Assembly: GCA_017309275.1 (NCBI GenBank)
Contig: JAFKLT010000035.1
Coordinates: 105,819 to 169,818, forward strand
Length of the DNA: 64,000 nucleotides
Direction: 5' to 3'
From: Sphingomonadales bacterium
Lineage (GTDB): Bacteria > Pseudomonadota > Alphaproteobacteria > Sphingomonadales > Sphingomonadaceae
Under the pieces are notes generated by a model that was given only the letters and a program-made list of their open reading frames with translations, did not search any database and was not told where the DNA came from. The first letter of the stretch is position 1; every line of letters starts with the position of its first letter. Below are positions 1 through 7,770 of the stretch, one piece after another. Both the position numbers and the translations under genes were made by a program.

Positions 1-53
1 GCGCGCCTGGCATTCGGGACGTATCGCGTAGTTACGCAGCGGAGGGAGGATCT

Positions 54-1712
54 GTGGCAGTAATGGGTGGTTCGGAAGGCGAGGCGAGGGCCGAGGGCGA
101 TGGCGTTCCCGTCGTCTTGGATCTTCCTAACGATGAACTCGGCGCTGCGGCTGAAGGGCTTTTCATCTATCTTTGCCCGCGCGCGCTTATCGTCTGTAAC
201 AAGAGTGACCGCGACCGTTCGGGATGGGATTTCGTCGTGGACCTGCCTATGCAGGACGGCATCCTGGACCAGCGCAGCAAGACGACCTGTCATGTCCAGC
301 TAAAGGCCACGAAGTCGGTCGGGACTGGCAATGTCCAACTGCGATTGTCCGCCGCGGACTTGCTTGCGAAAAGCCCGCTTCTCGCGGTCATCATCGTCTT
401 CAGGATGAGGCCCGATGGCACGCCGATCAGGGGCTATGTCGTCCATCTTCTCGGCGCGCCGCTTGAGAAACTGCTCCGCAGGTTGAGGCACGAGCAATTC
501 ATCGGAAACCGCGATATCAACCGACAGTCGATCTCCTTCGACTACCGCAAGCTCGGCCACCCCTTTGAGGTAACGCCGCAGGGCCTTCGCGCAGCGATCG
601 AACGGGCATGCGGCCCAGATCCTGCCGCCTATTCAGCCGAGAAGCTCGGCCAGCTCGCGGAACTGGGTTACGGTGATGACCGCATCGTCGGCGACGTCTT
701 CTTCAGACCGGACAGCGACGAGCAGCTGACCCGCGTCGTGCTCGGCATGGTTCCGCTGAAGCCGTTGGCTATTCAGGCCTTCGACAATCGCTTCGATATG
801 CCGGTGCCCTATGATCACGACATGCTGAACGCGGTTGAGGAGATCATGCTTTCGCCTCCCTCAGCCGGTGGTTGCGAGATCGTGGTGACCGGCGCGCCAC
901 TGACCCCGCCTGCTACCTTCCACGCCGAGATATTCTTCGCGCCTCCCTTCGACGCGCGCCTGCGGATGCTCATCCGTCACGCCGACTTCAGCTTCCTGTT
1001 CCATGAGCGCGAGGCGGATTTCGAGACCAAGGGCATCTTCGAGCAGGGCGGCCGGACGCTCGACGACCTCGTGATGCTGCTCCGCGCAATGGCCAACCTC
1101 GCCTCGGGCGAAGGTGCAATCGTAATGAGCGGTGACGACGGTCGCTTTGGCCCGATCAAACTGCCTATGAGCAATGTGCTAACCGGCCCCGACGTCGAGG
1201 ACCTGCCGGCGCTTTACAAGATCGCCTCCGATTGGCGGCGGTTGCTTGAACTGGCCGGCGTGCGATCCAAGGCCTCCCTCGCGATTGGTGACCTGTGGGA
1301 CAGCCGCTGGATCCAGCTGGCTGCGGATCTGCTTCTTCGGGCAAAGCCAGAGGCTCGGTTCGCATTCGACACGGATACAATCGCGGGGGATGGGGGCGCC
1401 TTAAAGGCGATCTACTTCAACAGTGCCGAGCTCGCGGGCGACGGCATTAGCTACGGCGTTGAGATTGAACTTCAGCCCACCACGCGTGATCAGCGCGTCT
1501 ACAGTTCGGTATCCTTTCGACCAATTGACGTGCGGCCGATGGTCCCCGATCTCTATGAGTACATGGAGGAGCTTGCATCACGATATGAGCATCCAATCAT
1601 GATTCACCCCGATCACCTGCGGGAGGTCGGTCCGGAGCGGCTTGAGGTCGCCGAAGCCGTAGGTAACGGATCGGATTCTGGTCGGGAAACGCCGCTCCCT
1701 AGCCGTCAATGA
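54..1712 (+). CDS. DUF4365-like protein of unknown function
   Basis: A 552-residue protein whose N-terminal third resembles DUF4365-type domains, which have a restriction-endonuclease-like fold. Residues fitting a PD-(D/E)XK-like core are Glu34 (AAEGLF), Asp59 (GWDF) and Gln82/Lys84 (VQLKAT). The remaining 400 residues match no family I recognise; they contain no membrane segment or signal peptide, so a cytosolic protein is likely. The GTG start at 54 is chosen because GGAGGGAGGA ends 4 bp upstream; an in-frame ATG lies 9 bp further in. DUF4365 proteins are common in defence islands, and the Ubl operon follows on the same strand beyond the XRE gene. A role as nuclease effector is inference; the family match rests on motif reading only. 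Confidence 0.6.
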   Translation: MAVMGGSEGEARAEGDGVPVVLDLPNDELGAAAEGLFIYLCPRALIVCNKSDRDRSGWDFVVDLPMQDGILDQRSKTTCHVQLKATKSVGTGNVQLRLSAADLLAKSPLLAVIIVFRMRPDGTPIRGYVVHLLGAPLEKLLRRLRHEQFIGNRDINRQSISFDYRKLGHPFEVTPQGLRAAIERACGPDPAAYSAEKLGQLAELGYGDDRIVGDVFFRPDSDEQLTRVVLGMVPLKPLAIQAFDNRFDMPVPYDHDMLNAVEEIMLSPPSAGGCEIVVTGAPLTPPATFHAEIFFAPPFDARLRMLIRHADFSFLFHEREADFETKGIFEQGGRTLDDLVMLLRAMANLASGEGAIVMSGDDGRFGPIKLPMSNVLTGPDVEDLPALYKIASDWRRLLELAGVRSKASLAIGDLWDSRWIQLAADLLLRAKPEARFAFDTDTIAGDGGALKAIYFNSAELAGDGISYGVEIELQPTTRDQRVYSSVSFRPIDVRPMVPDLYEYMEELASRYEHPIMIHPDHLREVGPERLEVAEAVGNGSDSGRETPLPSRQ

Positions 1713-1784
1713 CCTCAACGGTTCCGGTTTATCGGCTTGATGGACCGCGGACGCCCTGAGCTCGCAACTTACACTTCGCACCTT

Positions 1785-2135
1785 CTACCCGGGTGGCTTC
1801 GTCGATTTGCTGGCGAGAACTTCGATGAACTTCTCTGCAATATCGAGATCATAGGAATTCAACCCGTCCAGATGCTTTTGGAGCTTCTGCGCAGCCACGG
1901 ACGTGCCCACATCCTCGCTGCGCCCGAGCAGATAGTCGGTCGTAACATCGAGCGCGTCGGCGAGCCTCAGCAGATTGTCGAAAGATGGTTTGCGACCGCC
2001 ACCTTCGAAATGCGAGATCGAACTTGCCGGGAGGCCAGTTTTTTTTGCTAGGTCGCCTTGGCTGATTTTCCTTGCATCACGGGCACTTGCAAGCCGGGCC
2101 CGGAAAATCTCACCTGATCCGCTGTTATCGGTCAT
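1785..2135 (-). CDS. XRE-family transcriptional regulator
   Basis: A 116-residue DNA-binding protein with one Cro/CI-type helix-turn-helix at about residues 12-66 (RDARKISQGDLAKKTGLPAS, then SHFEGGGRKPS and a YLLGRSED end typical of the family). The 50 residues after it (SVAAQKLQKHLDGLNSYDLD onward) may mediate dimerisation; no peptidase or sensor domain is visible. It is transcribed divergently from the Ubl-conjugation operon, whose first codon lies 119 bp away, so it is probably the operon's repressor and possibly its own. XRE-type repressors next to defence operons are common. The start is ATG at 2135. Class is secure; target assignment is inference from position. Confidence 0.9.
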   Translation of the reverse strand: MTDNSGSGEIFRARLASARDARKISQGDLAKKTGLPASSISHFEGGGRKPSFDNLLRLADALDVTTDYLLGRSEDVGTSVAAQKLQKHLDGLNSYDLDIAEKFIEVLASKSTKPPG

Positions 2136-2156
2136 GGCGATTTCGCGATGAATATA

Positions 2157-2211
2157 TTGACATAAACGACATGTTTCCTATTTTAGCGTTATCGACACGA
2201 TCATCATGTCG
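2157..2211 (+). promoter_or_regulatory. Promoter and inverted repeat of the Ubl operon
   Basis: TTGACA at 2157-2162 and TATTTT at 2179-2184, 16 bp apart, form a good sigma70-type promoter pointing at the Ubl operon. CGACATG (2167-2173, between the -35 and -10 boxes) and CATGTCG (2205-2211) are a perfect 7-bp inverted repeat separated by 31 bp. The first arm sits where a bound repressor would block polymerase, so these are candidate operators for the divergent XRE protein. Regulator assignment is inference. Confidence 0.5.
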
Positions 2212-2254
2212 AAAACGTCAACAAGGCGCAAGTGCCTTCGTATGGAGAAATGTT

Positions 2255-2932
2255 GTGACGAACGAGAATTCCATGTCTGGGCGCTTTGCGATCACGATCG
2301 ACGGCGTCGAACATCTGCTGAGCGACCCACTGGTCAAGGGCCGCGACCTGCTCGAAATCGCGGGCCGTATCCCGGTCGACGAGCATCTGCTCTTCTATCG
2401 CCAGGGCGACGGGTTGCTCGAAGACATCAACCTCGCTGAAGAAATCGACCTTCGCGCGAGCGGCAAGGAAGAGTTCAGCTCGGTGAAGGCCGACCGCCTC
2501 TTCTTCCTTGTCGTCGACGGGCGCCGTTTCCCTTGGGGTAAGGATGAGATCAGCGGCGCGGAACTCCGCGTTCTCGCGCTAGTGCCGGCGGCTAAGGATA
2601 TCTTTTTCGACCCGAAGGGCGGCAGGGACGACCTCGTCGAGGATACCGAGAGCGTCACCCTCAAGGGCAAGGAGGTCGAGCACTTCTACACTGCCGACCG
2701 CTCGGACGAACCGCGTTACGTCAATGTTGACCTCAACGGGGACAAGGTCCGGATCCTCGCCGGCGACTATACGACCGAAACGTTGAAGGACGCGCTCGGC
2801 GTATCGGCTGATCTCGACCTCGACGTCGTCGACAAGCAGGGCAGCTTCCGCACCCTGCAGCCCGGCGAGGCGATCCGCGTGATCGCCCGCATGAAGTTCG
2901 TCAGCCACGTTCGCCAGGGCGGCTCCTCGTGA
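2255..2932 (+). CDS. Triple ubiquitin-like (multiubiquitin) protein
   Basis: First gene of a ubiquitin-like conjugation operon. The 225-residue product reads as three beta-grasp domains: about residues 11-77 (FAITIDGVEHLL), 82-146 (LFFLVVDGRRFPW) and 154-223 (RYVNVDLNGDKVRILAGDYT). The first two resemble prokaryotic multiubiquitin domains. The C-terminus is RQGGSS: a Gly-Gly (222-223) followed by two serines, so trimming would be needed to expose the Gly-Gly that an E1 adenylates. The GTG at 2255 is preferred because GGAGAA lies 5 bp upstream; the alternative ATG at 2273 has a weaker site. The stop overlaps the E2-like start as GTGA, indicating translational coupling. Known comparative genomics places such poly-Ubl proteins with E2, JAB and E1 partners; the target of conjugation is unknown. 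Confidence 0.88.
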   Translation: MTNENSMSGRFAITIDGVEHLLSDPLVKGRDLLEIAGRIPVDEHLLFYRQGDGLLEDINLAEEIDLRASGKEEFSSVKADRLFFLVVDGRRFPWGKDEISGAELRVLALVPAAKDIFFDPKGGRDDLVEDTESVTLKGKEVEHFYTADRSDEPRYVNVDLNGDKVRILAGDYTTETLKDALGVSADLDLDVVDKQGSFRTLQPGEAIRVIARMKFVSHVRQGGSS

Positions 2933-3258
2933 ATGCCGAAGATCAGTTCGACCGCATCAAGGCCATCTACCCGGATGCGGTCGCGCTGGTCGAAGGTGGC
3001 CGTACCTTCGTCCATCTGCCCGGGCTGGTGATCGCGACGCGGGCGGGACCGGTGACGCGCGATGCGCTGCTCTGCCCTCACGAGCATAGCGGCTATAAGA
3101 CGCGGCTCTTCCTTAACGCCGCCGTTCCCGGTCATCTCGCAAACTGGACCCAGCACAATCTCTTCACCCGGAACTGGTTTTGCTGGTCCTGGAACTACAT
3201 CGAGGCAGAACAGCCATGGACTTCCATCCTTGCAAATCATCTGGCGGCCTTCCGGTGA
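2929..3258 (+). CDS. E2-like Ubl-conjugating protein
   Basis: A 109-residue protein placed between the Ubl and JAB genes, where prokaryotic E2/UBC-fold proteins occur. It resembles the divergent prokaryotic E2 families: a short alpha/beta core, the segment HSGYKTRLFL (53-62) and a tryptophan-rich C-terminal part with W73, W83, W86 and W88. Its only cysteines are C49 (LLCPHEH) and C85 (NWFCWSW); no eukaryote-like HPN-Cys signature is visible, so the Ubl-accepting residue cannot be named. It starts at GTG 2929 inside the stop of the Ubl gene and ends in another GTGA overlap with the JAB gene. The expected role is to receive activated Ubl from the E1 and pass it to a target. The call depends strongly on gene context. 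Confidence 0.75.
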   Translation: MNAEDQFDRIKAIYPDAVALVEGGRTFVHLPGLVIATRAGPVTRDALLCPHEHSGYKTRLFLNAAVPGHLANWTQHNLFTRNWFCWSWNYIEAEQPWTSILANHLAAFR

Positions 3259-3764
3259 ACGTCCATTTCAAGATCCGCGCCCCGCTTCTCGACGCCATTC
3301 GAGGCGACTTGAGGCGGCGTCACGCCTTCGCATATGAGCGCGTTGGCTGGATTTCGGCGGGCGTGTCGCGCATCGGCGATGGCAGCCTATTTCTCCTCGC
3401 GCAGGATTATCACCCGGTCGAGGACGCCGACTATATCGACGACCCGAGCGTCGGCGCGATGATGGGGTCAAAGGCAATCCGCAAGGCGCTGCAGCGCAGC
3501 TACCAGTCGCGGACTGCGGCGCTGCACGTCCATATGCACGAACATCGCGGCCGTCCCGGGTTCAGCGGCACTGACATTCGCGAGAATGCGAAGTTCGTGC
3601 CCGACTTCTTCAACGTCGCCGCACATGTACCGCATGGCGCGATCGTGCTGAGCGCCGACAATATAGCGGGAGACCTCTGGCTTGCGCGTGGTCAGGGACC
3701 GCTCCCCATTGCCCGGTTCACCGCGGTCGGCGCCACCCTCTGGATGGAAGGAGCGATGTCATGA
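3255..3764 (+). CDS. JAB/JAMM-family metallopeptidase of the Ubl operon
   Basis: A 169-residue zinc isopeptidase of the JAB/MPN+ type. Glu28 (YERVGW) fits the catalytic glutamate; residues 91-107 hold a histidine-rich metal site, HVHMHEH, followed by Ser104 and Asp107 (FSGTD), matching the JAMM HxH...S..D order with slightly altered spacing. In known operons such enzymes process Ubl precursors or remove Ubl from targets; here the Ubl ends Gly-Gly-Ser-Ser, so maturation of that tail is a direct candidate reaction. The GTG start at 3255 overlaps the E2-like stop (GTGA), so I prefer it over upstream in-frame starts lying inside the E2 gene. The end overlaps the E1 start as ATGA. Confidence 0.88.
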   Translation: MNVHFKIRAPLLDAIRGDLRRRHAFAYERVGWISAGVSRIGDGSLFLLAQDYHPVEDADYIDDPSVGAMMGSKAIRKALQRSYQSRTAALHVHMHEHRGRPGFSGTDIRENAKFVPDFFNVAAHVPHGAIVLSADNIAGDLWLARGQGPLPIARFTAVGATLWMEGAMS

Positions 3765-4669
3765 GCCGCTATGACCGGCAGGATTTTCTGGGGCCGGACA
3801 GCGACGCCCGGCTCCGCGCCGTGACGATCGGCATCGTCGGCCTCGGCGGCGGCGGTTCGCATGTGGTGCAGCAGCTCGCCCATCTGGGAATCGGGGGCTT
3901 CGTCTGCGTCGATCCCGATATCGTCGAGGACAGCAATCTCAACCGCCTCGTCGGTGCAACCGCCGCCGACGCCGAGAACGCGACGCCGAAAGCGGATGTC
4001 GCCGAACGAATGGTGCGCGGGCTCGTCGCGGCGCCGCGTTTCCTTGCTCTTGCATGCAGGTGGCAGGATGCAACCGAGGCGCTCGCCGAATGCGACATCA
4101 TCGTCGGCGGCGTCGATTCCTACCGCGAACGGAGCGAACTCGAAGCCTTCTGCCGCCGGATGATGATCCCCTGTATCGATATGGGCATGGACGTTCACGA
4201 CCTCGGCGATCAATTCGCGATCGGCGGCCAGGTCATCCTGTCTTCCCCGGGCGGGCCATGCCTCTGGTGCCTTGGCGTTCTCACCGACGCGCGGCTTGAG
4301 CAAGAGGCGCAGAAATATGGCGCCGCCGGCGGCAAACCGCAGGTGGTCTGGCCGAACGGCGTGCTGGCGTCGTTGGCCGTGGGCCTCGTCATGCAACTGC
4401 TGCTGCCGTGGATGCGCGAACCCGTCGCCAGCGTCTACCTCGAATATGATGGCAATCGTCATCAGGTCGCGACAAGCAATCGCTTAAAGGCGGTCGCCGG
4501 GCAAACATGTCGGCACCATGGCGCATGCGAGACCGGTGACCCGCTGTTCGATGTTCGACGTCCGGCGCCGGCAAGGCAGTCAGAAACGGAACGGGAGGAG
4601 ACGCGCGTGGCGCCGACCAGCGGATCGTGGTGGCGCCGCCTGTTAAGCCAGCTTGGCGTCCGAATCTGA
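3761..4669 (+). CDS. E1-like ThiF-family Ubl-activating enzyme
   Basis: A 302-residue adenylyltransferase with the ThiF/MoeB/E1 Rossmann fold. Visible motifs are RYDRQ at the start, GLGGGGSH (27-34) for nucleotide binding, VDPD (50-53), NLNR (59-62), Lys77 and Asp119 (VDSYRER), all positions conserved in E1-type enzymes. PCLWC (166-170) matches one half of the MoeB-type zinc site; a later TCRHHGAC may supply the rest. It would adenylate the Ubl C-terminus and form a thioester before transfer to the E2-like protein. There is no fused second domain, so it is shorter than eukaryotic E1 and nearer MoeB. ATG 3761 overlaps the JAB stop. Its last 27 bp overlap the convergent peptidase gene. Confidence 0.92.
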   Translation: MSRYDRQDFLGPDSDARLRAVTIGIVGLGGGGSHVVQQLAHLGIGGFVCVDPDIVEDSNLNRLVGATAADAENATPKADVAERMVRGLVAAPRFLALACRWQDATEALAECDIIVGGVDSYRERSELEAFCRRMMIPCIDMGMDVHDLGDQFAIGGQVILSSPGGPCLWCLGVLTDARLEQEAQKYGAAGGKPQVVWPNGVLASLAVGLVMQLLLPWMREPVASVYLEYDGNRHQVATSNRLKAVAGQTCRHHGACETGDPLFDVRRPAPARQSETEREETRVAPTSGSWWRRLLSQLGVRI

Positions 4670-6322
4670 CCCGGCGTCCGGCACTTCGCACTGGTCGAAG
4701 TCGGGCCAATTGCGGACCTTGGGCAGGAAGGGTTCGGCTTCGTCGGTCGTCCGGAAAATGAGGTTATAAGTCTGGGTCGGGCTGTCGGCGTCAAACGTCC
4801 AGAACATCGAAAGCCCGGGCACCTGGACGATCAGCATGCTCTCGCCGAACTTGCTGCCTGTCGCGTCGACGACGACATGGGCACGCACCTTCCGCTGGCA
4901 CTGGTCGAAACCGCGAAGATCGTCGGGAAGCGAGAATTCGGTCACCCACACGTAGCGTGGATATTGGTGTCGGAAGATTTCGAACTTGAAGATATCGGGA
5001 AGCCGATTGCGGAGCGTCCTGCCCTTATAACGCCAGCCATAGGTAAGATAGGTCCGCGCCACGAGTCTTGAAGGCGAAACCGCAAAAAAGGAGGGATCGA
5101 CGGCGATCGCCTTGCCGAGTGCAGCACTGCCTTCGCCGGCGCGCATGCGGGCGAGTTCGCGATACTCTTCGATGCGCTCGACGCAGCTCGCAAGAAAGTC
5201 GCGGCTCAGTGTTTCGGCAACTTCGCCGGTCATGAACACCTTCCCGGGCAGCGGCGTCACTGAATAAACCGCATCCTCTTCGAGCGTCCACGGATAGGCA
5301 CCGGGCGCGCCCGCCTCCAGCGCGTCGTCCTTGTAGACCGGCAGGCGGCAGACCGGCCCCCTCTGGTCGTCGGCGACGATGAGATGCGAAATCAGTTCGG
5401 CCGAGGTCGGGTCATCGGGCAGGTCGTCATCGCCGCGTTCGCGCATCACCCGGCCGATGGCAACGACAGCATGGCCGACCGTCGCGCCGTCCCGGCCCTT
5501 TAGCCCGATCAGCACTGGGATGCCGGAATCGAGATAACGACCAATCACCTCATGCAGAGGCTTGATGCCGACCCCTTGTTCGACCGCGGCCTTGCCGAGA
5601 TCGAAGACCGGATGACGGTCCATCGCCCGTAGCGCCCGGATTATGTTGTCGGGCCTCAGGAACTCCGATCCGGCGGGAAGTGAGCGGGTCACGAAATTGT
5701 CTGTGGGCTTCAGCGCCGCATCATTGATGTCAGGCATCGAGAACCAGGGTCCGCCATGCGCGCGATGGAAATGGCGTCCTGCCATCCAGATTGCCGCCTG
5801 CGCGCAGGCGCCGACGCGTGTGTCTTGCTGGGTGAGCGGGAATCCCGTGACAGTAAGGTCAGCCCCCACGAGGTGAACGGGATAATCCGCCGTTACGTCG
5901 ATGATCGTCGAGGGGTCGGAAGCAATCGCAGCTGCCGAGATTACCGCCGCTGCAACCGGCGCGTGGGAAACGGGGCGCAGCACCACAAAGCCAAGATAGT
6001 CGTCGTCATGTGAAGCGACCTCGCGCGACAGGCCTTCGGGGCTATCGACCTTGCCGAGATACGAAAGGTCACACCCGAAGAAGTGGAGACGCTGGCAATA
6101 TTTGAGATAGGGATGGAATAGGGTCGAATAGAAGGCCGAATAGGCGGCGGAGAAGTCGCGGTCGATATAGGCCCGCTCGAGGAGATAGGCCTTCGCACCC
6201 GCCTCCCTGTAATCGCGTAGCAATTGTTGCAGCAGCGCGGACTCGTCGGCCCCCACCAATTCGGCCAATTCAGTCCAGTCGTCTTCGCCGAGCAGGGGTC
6301 CTACCTGGATTTGAGCCTGCAT
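4643..6322 (-). CDS. Papain/C39-like cysteine peptidase domain protein
   Basis: A 559-residue protein converging on the E1 gene. A central papain-like unit is readable: Gln165-Gln166 as oxyanion-hole candidate, Cys173 in VGACAQAAIW, His284 in TVGHAVVAIG and Asp318/Asp319 in IVADDQ, the Gln-Cys-His-Asp order of papain/C39 folds. About 150 residues before and 230 after it match nothing I recognise. There is no signal peptide or membrane segment, so it acts in the cytosol. It lies 18 bp downstream of a 63-residue ORF on the same strand. Position against a Ubl operon suggests a Ubl-specific protease or a protease effector controlled by conjugation; this is inference. The tail-to-tail 27-bp overlap with the E1 gene suggests the two units have been inherited together. 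Confidence 0.7.
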   Translation of the reverse strand: MQAQIQVGPLLGEDDWTELAELVGADESALLQQLLRDYREAGAKAYLLERAYIDRDFSAAYSAFYSTLFHPYLKYCQRLHFFGCDLSYLGKVDSPEGLSREVASHDDDYLGFVVLRPVSHAPVAAAVISAAAIASDPSTIIDVTADYPVHLVGADLTVTGFPLTQQDTRVGACAQAAIWMAGRHFHRAHGGPWFSMPDINDAALKPTDNFVTRSLPAGSEFLRPDNIIRALRAMDRHPVFDLGKAAVEQGVGIKPLHEVIGRYLDSGIPVLIGLKGRDGATVGHAVVAIGRVMRERGDDDLPDDPTSAELISHLIVADDQRGPVCRLPVYKDDALEAGAPGAYPWTLEEDAVYSVTPLPGKVFMTGEVAETLSRDFLASCVERIEEYRELARMRAGEGSAALGKAIAVDPSFFAVSPSRLVARTYLTYGWRYKGRTLRNRLPDIFKFEIFRHQYPRYVWVTEFSLPDDLRGFDQCQRKVRAHVVVDATGSKFGESMLIVQVPGLSMFWTFDADSPTQTYNLIFRTTDEAEPFLPKVRNWPDFDQCEVPDAGSDSDAKLA

Positions 6323-6340
6323 TCAGCGATTGCCTCCCGA

Positions 6341-6532
6341 TCAGCCGCGGTTCGCGCCGACGACGAAATTTCCGAGTCGCTGTTCTGCCGCGAGCGTCAG
6401 CTCTTCGAGCCGTTCGATTTCTTCGACGGCCTTCTTCGATGGTCGAAGATTGAAGTGCTTGAATTCCTTGCGATTGGAAATCTCTACACGTCCGTAGGTA
6501 TTGTCCGCGAGTAACTTTATACCATTTTTCAT
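6341..6532 (-). CDS. Small 63-residue protein upstream of the peptidase gene
   Basis: A 63-residue ORF, first gene of the peptidase transcription unit. ATG at 6532 is preceded by a perfect AGGAGG five bases upstream, one of the best ribosome-binding sites in the window, which makes this short ORF credible; a longer in-frame extension to 6733 would run through sequence with poor coding character. The product is charged: a basic stretch (SNRKEFKHFNLRPSKK) followed by a probable helix (AVEEIERLEELTLAAEQRL) and a glycine-containing tail ending ANRG. No family recognised. It could be an inhibitor, a substrate or a small partner of the peptidase; I cannot choose between these. Confidence 0.65.
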   Translation of the reverse strand: MKNGIKLLADNTYGRVEISNRKEFKHFNLRPSKKAVEEIERLEELTLAAEQRLGNFVVGANRG

Positions 6533-6729
6533 GGGTCCTCCTCGCGAATCGAACGCGCCCTGCCGGGCCGGCAGGGCGCAATGATTCGCTTTCGCTACGA
6601 AACACAGGGCGAGTCGGCAATGAATATCGCCGCCGTTTAGCCCCAAAACTGCAGTATTCCTTAAAGGCCGCACGACTTTCTGCGAACCGGTTGGGAATTT
6701 CTGTTCCGAATCCAGTTGGATGTCGGCGA

Positions 6730-7770
6730 TCATTGGCCGTTCACCTTGGCTTCGATTTTCTCGGTGGTTGCGATGATTTCGTCGAAGGCTGGAGCCTTGC
6801 CGAAGATCATTGCCTCGGTTGCGGCATAGTCGCGCCGCAGCGCCTCGCGCATCGCCTTGGCCGGCGCGAGGCTGAAACTTCCTTTCGCCGCTGAGGCGAG
6901 GTCGAAGTCGGGTCGATTGAAGAACATGCGGGCATGACGCACGCAGTCGGCGCCAAGTTCATCCTTCTCCATCGCTTCGCGGCCAAGCGTGGTATCCGCA
7001 AGGCAGTGAAGGTCATAATAGTGGCGCGATATACGCTGGCCCTCATTCTTGAGGACGCCTCGGCGATCGAACCAACTGCGCAGCCCGTGCGCGATGACGA
7101 TCTTGTCCCAGAAGGTCCGCTCGGCGTCGATCGTCGTTACTTCGGCAACCGCGAGATCTAGATCCGGCAACTCTTCGGCGACATAGGGCGTGACCGTGGC
7201 TTTGCCGTTCGGATCGAGCGCCGATTTGGCACCAGATTCGATGCGGACGGCTGGCTTGATATAGCTCGCTTCGTCATGTTCGAGCGACGGATACCAGACT
7301 AGCAGGGTCTGGGAGTCGCGGTCGGCCTTGTCGATCTCTACGCGTCCCGCGCCGTTCGTGGCCTCGGCGAGGCGCGCCGCGATATCGGTCTGGAGAGGAC
7401 CGGTGATATAAGTGCTGCAGGCGTCCCGGATGGCGTCGAGTCTCGCTTCACGCTTTTTGCCCGACAACGCTTCGAGCTCGTCGACGCTCGCGGCTTCGCC
7501 GAGATCGTCCCTGTATATGGTGACGTCGATATCCTCGGAAAAGCGCTTGATGAGGCCGTGCGCCTTCGAAAGCGAGGTGCCGCCCTTGAAGAGCAGCCGT
7601 GGCTGGTCGGCGCTGCGCTCATGATAGAGCTGGTCCAGCGTCCAGCAGACCCAGAAATCCTTCTCGACATTGCCGAGCGGCGTGCCAAGCCGGTTCGCGG
7701 CCGACAGGAACAGGTCCCGGCGATCGGCTTCTCTCGACCCGATGATCTGCTGGTAGCCGGCGCGGGTCAC
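6730..7770 (-). CDS. AbiEii/AbiGii-family nucleotidyltransferase toxin
   Basis: A 346-residue toxin of the AbiEii type (nucleotidyltransferase fold), the effector of type IV toxin-antitoxin and abortive-infection modules. Diagnostic segments are EKDFWVCW near residue 36, LLFKGGTSLSKAHGLIKRFS (about 59-78) and SEDIDV, giving the GG-T/S and DxD-like pattern of the nucleotidyltransferase core. Known relatives modify tRNA or related targets to halt growth during phage infection. The GTG start at 7770 overlaps the antitoxin stop (GTGA), so antitoxin is translated first. Length fits the family and the gene appears intact. Autoregulation by the operator array upstream of the antitoxin is likely. Confidence 0.9.
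   Translation of the reverse strand: MTRAGYQQIIGSREADRRDLFLSAANRLGTPLGNVEKDFWVCWTLDQLYHERSADQPRLLFKGGTSLSKAHGLIKRFSEDIDVTIYRDDLGEAASVDELEALSGKKREARLDAIRDACSTYITGPLQTDIAARLAEATNGAGRVEIDKADRDSQTLLVWYPSLEHDEASYIKPAVRIESGAKSALDPNGKATVTPYVAEELPDLDLAVAEVTTIDAERTFWDKIVIAHGLRSWFDRRGVLKNEGQRISRHYYDLHCLADTTLGREAMEKDELGADCVRHARMFFNRPDFDLASAAKGSFSLAPAKAMREALRRDYAATEAMIFGKAPAFDEIIATTEKIEAKVNGQ

Noticed and set aside
3692-4462. 256-codon minus-strand ORF opposite the E1 gene
   Set aside because: It is the antisense shadow of the ThiF gene, whose motifs are clear; the shadow protein is His/Ala/Asp-rich and unrelated to any family.
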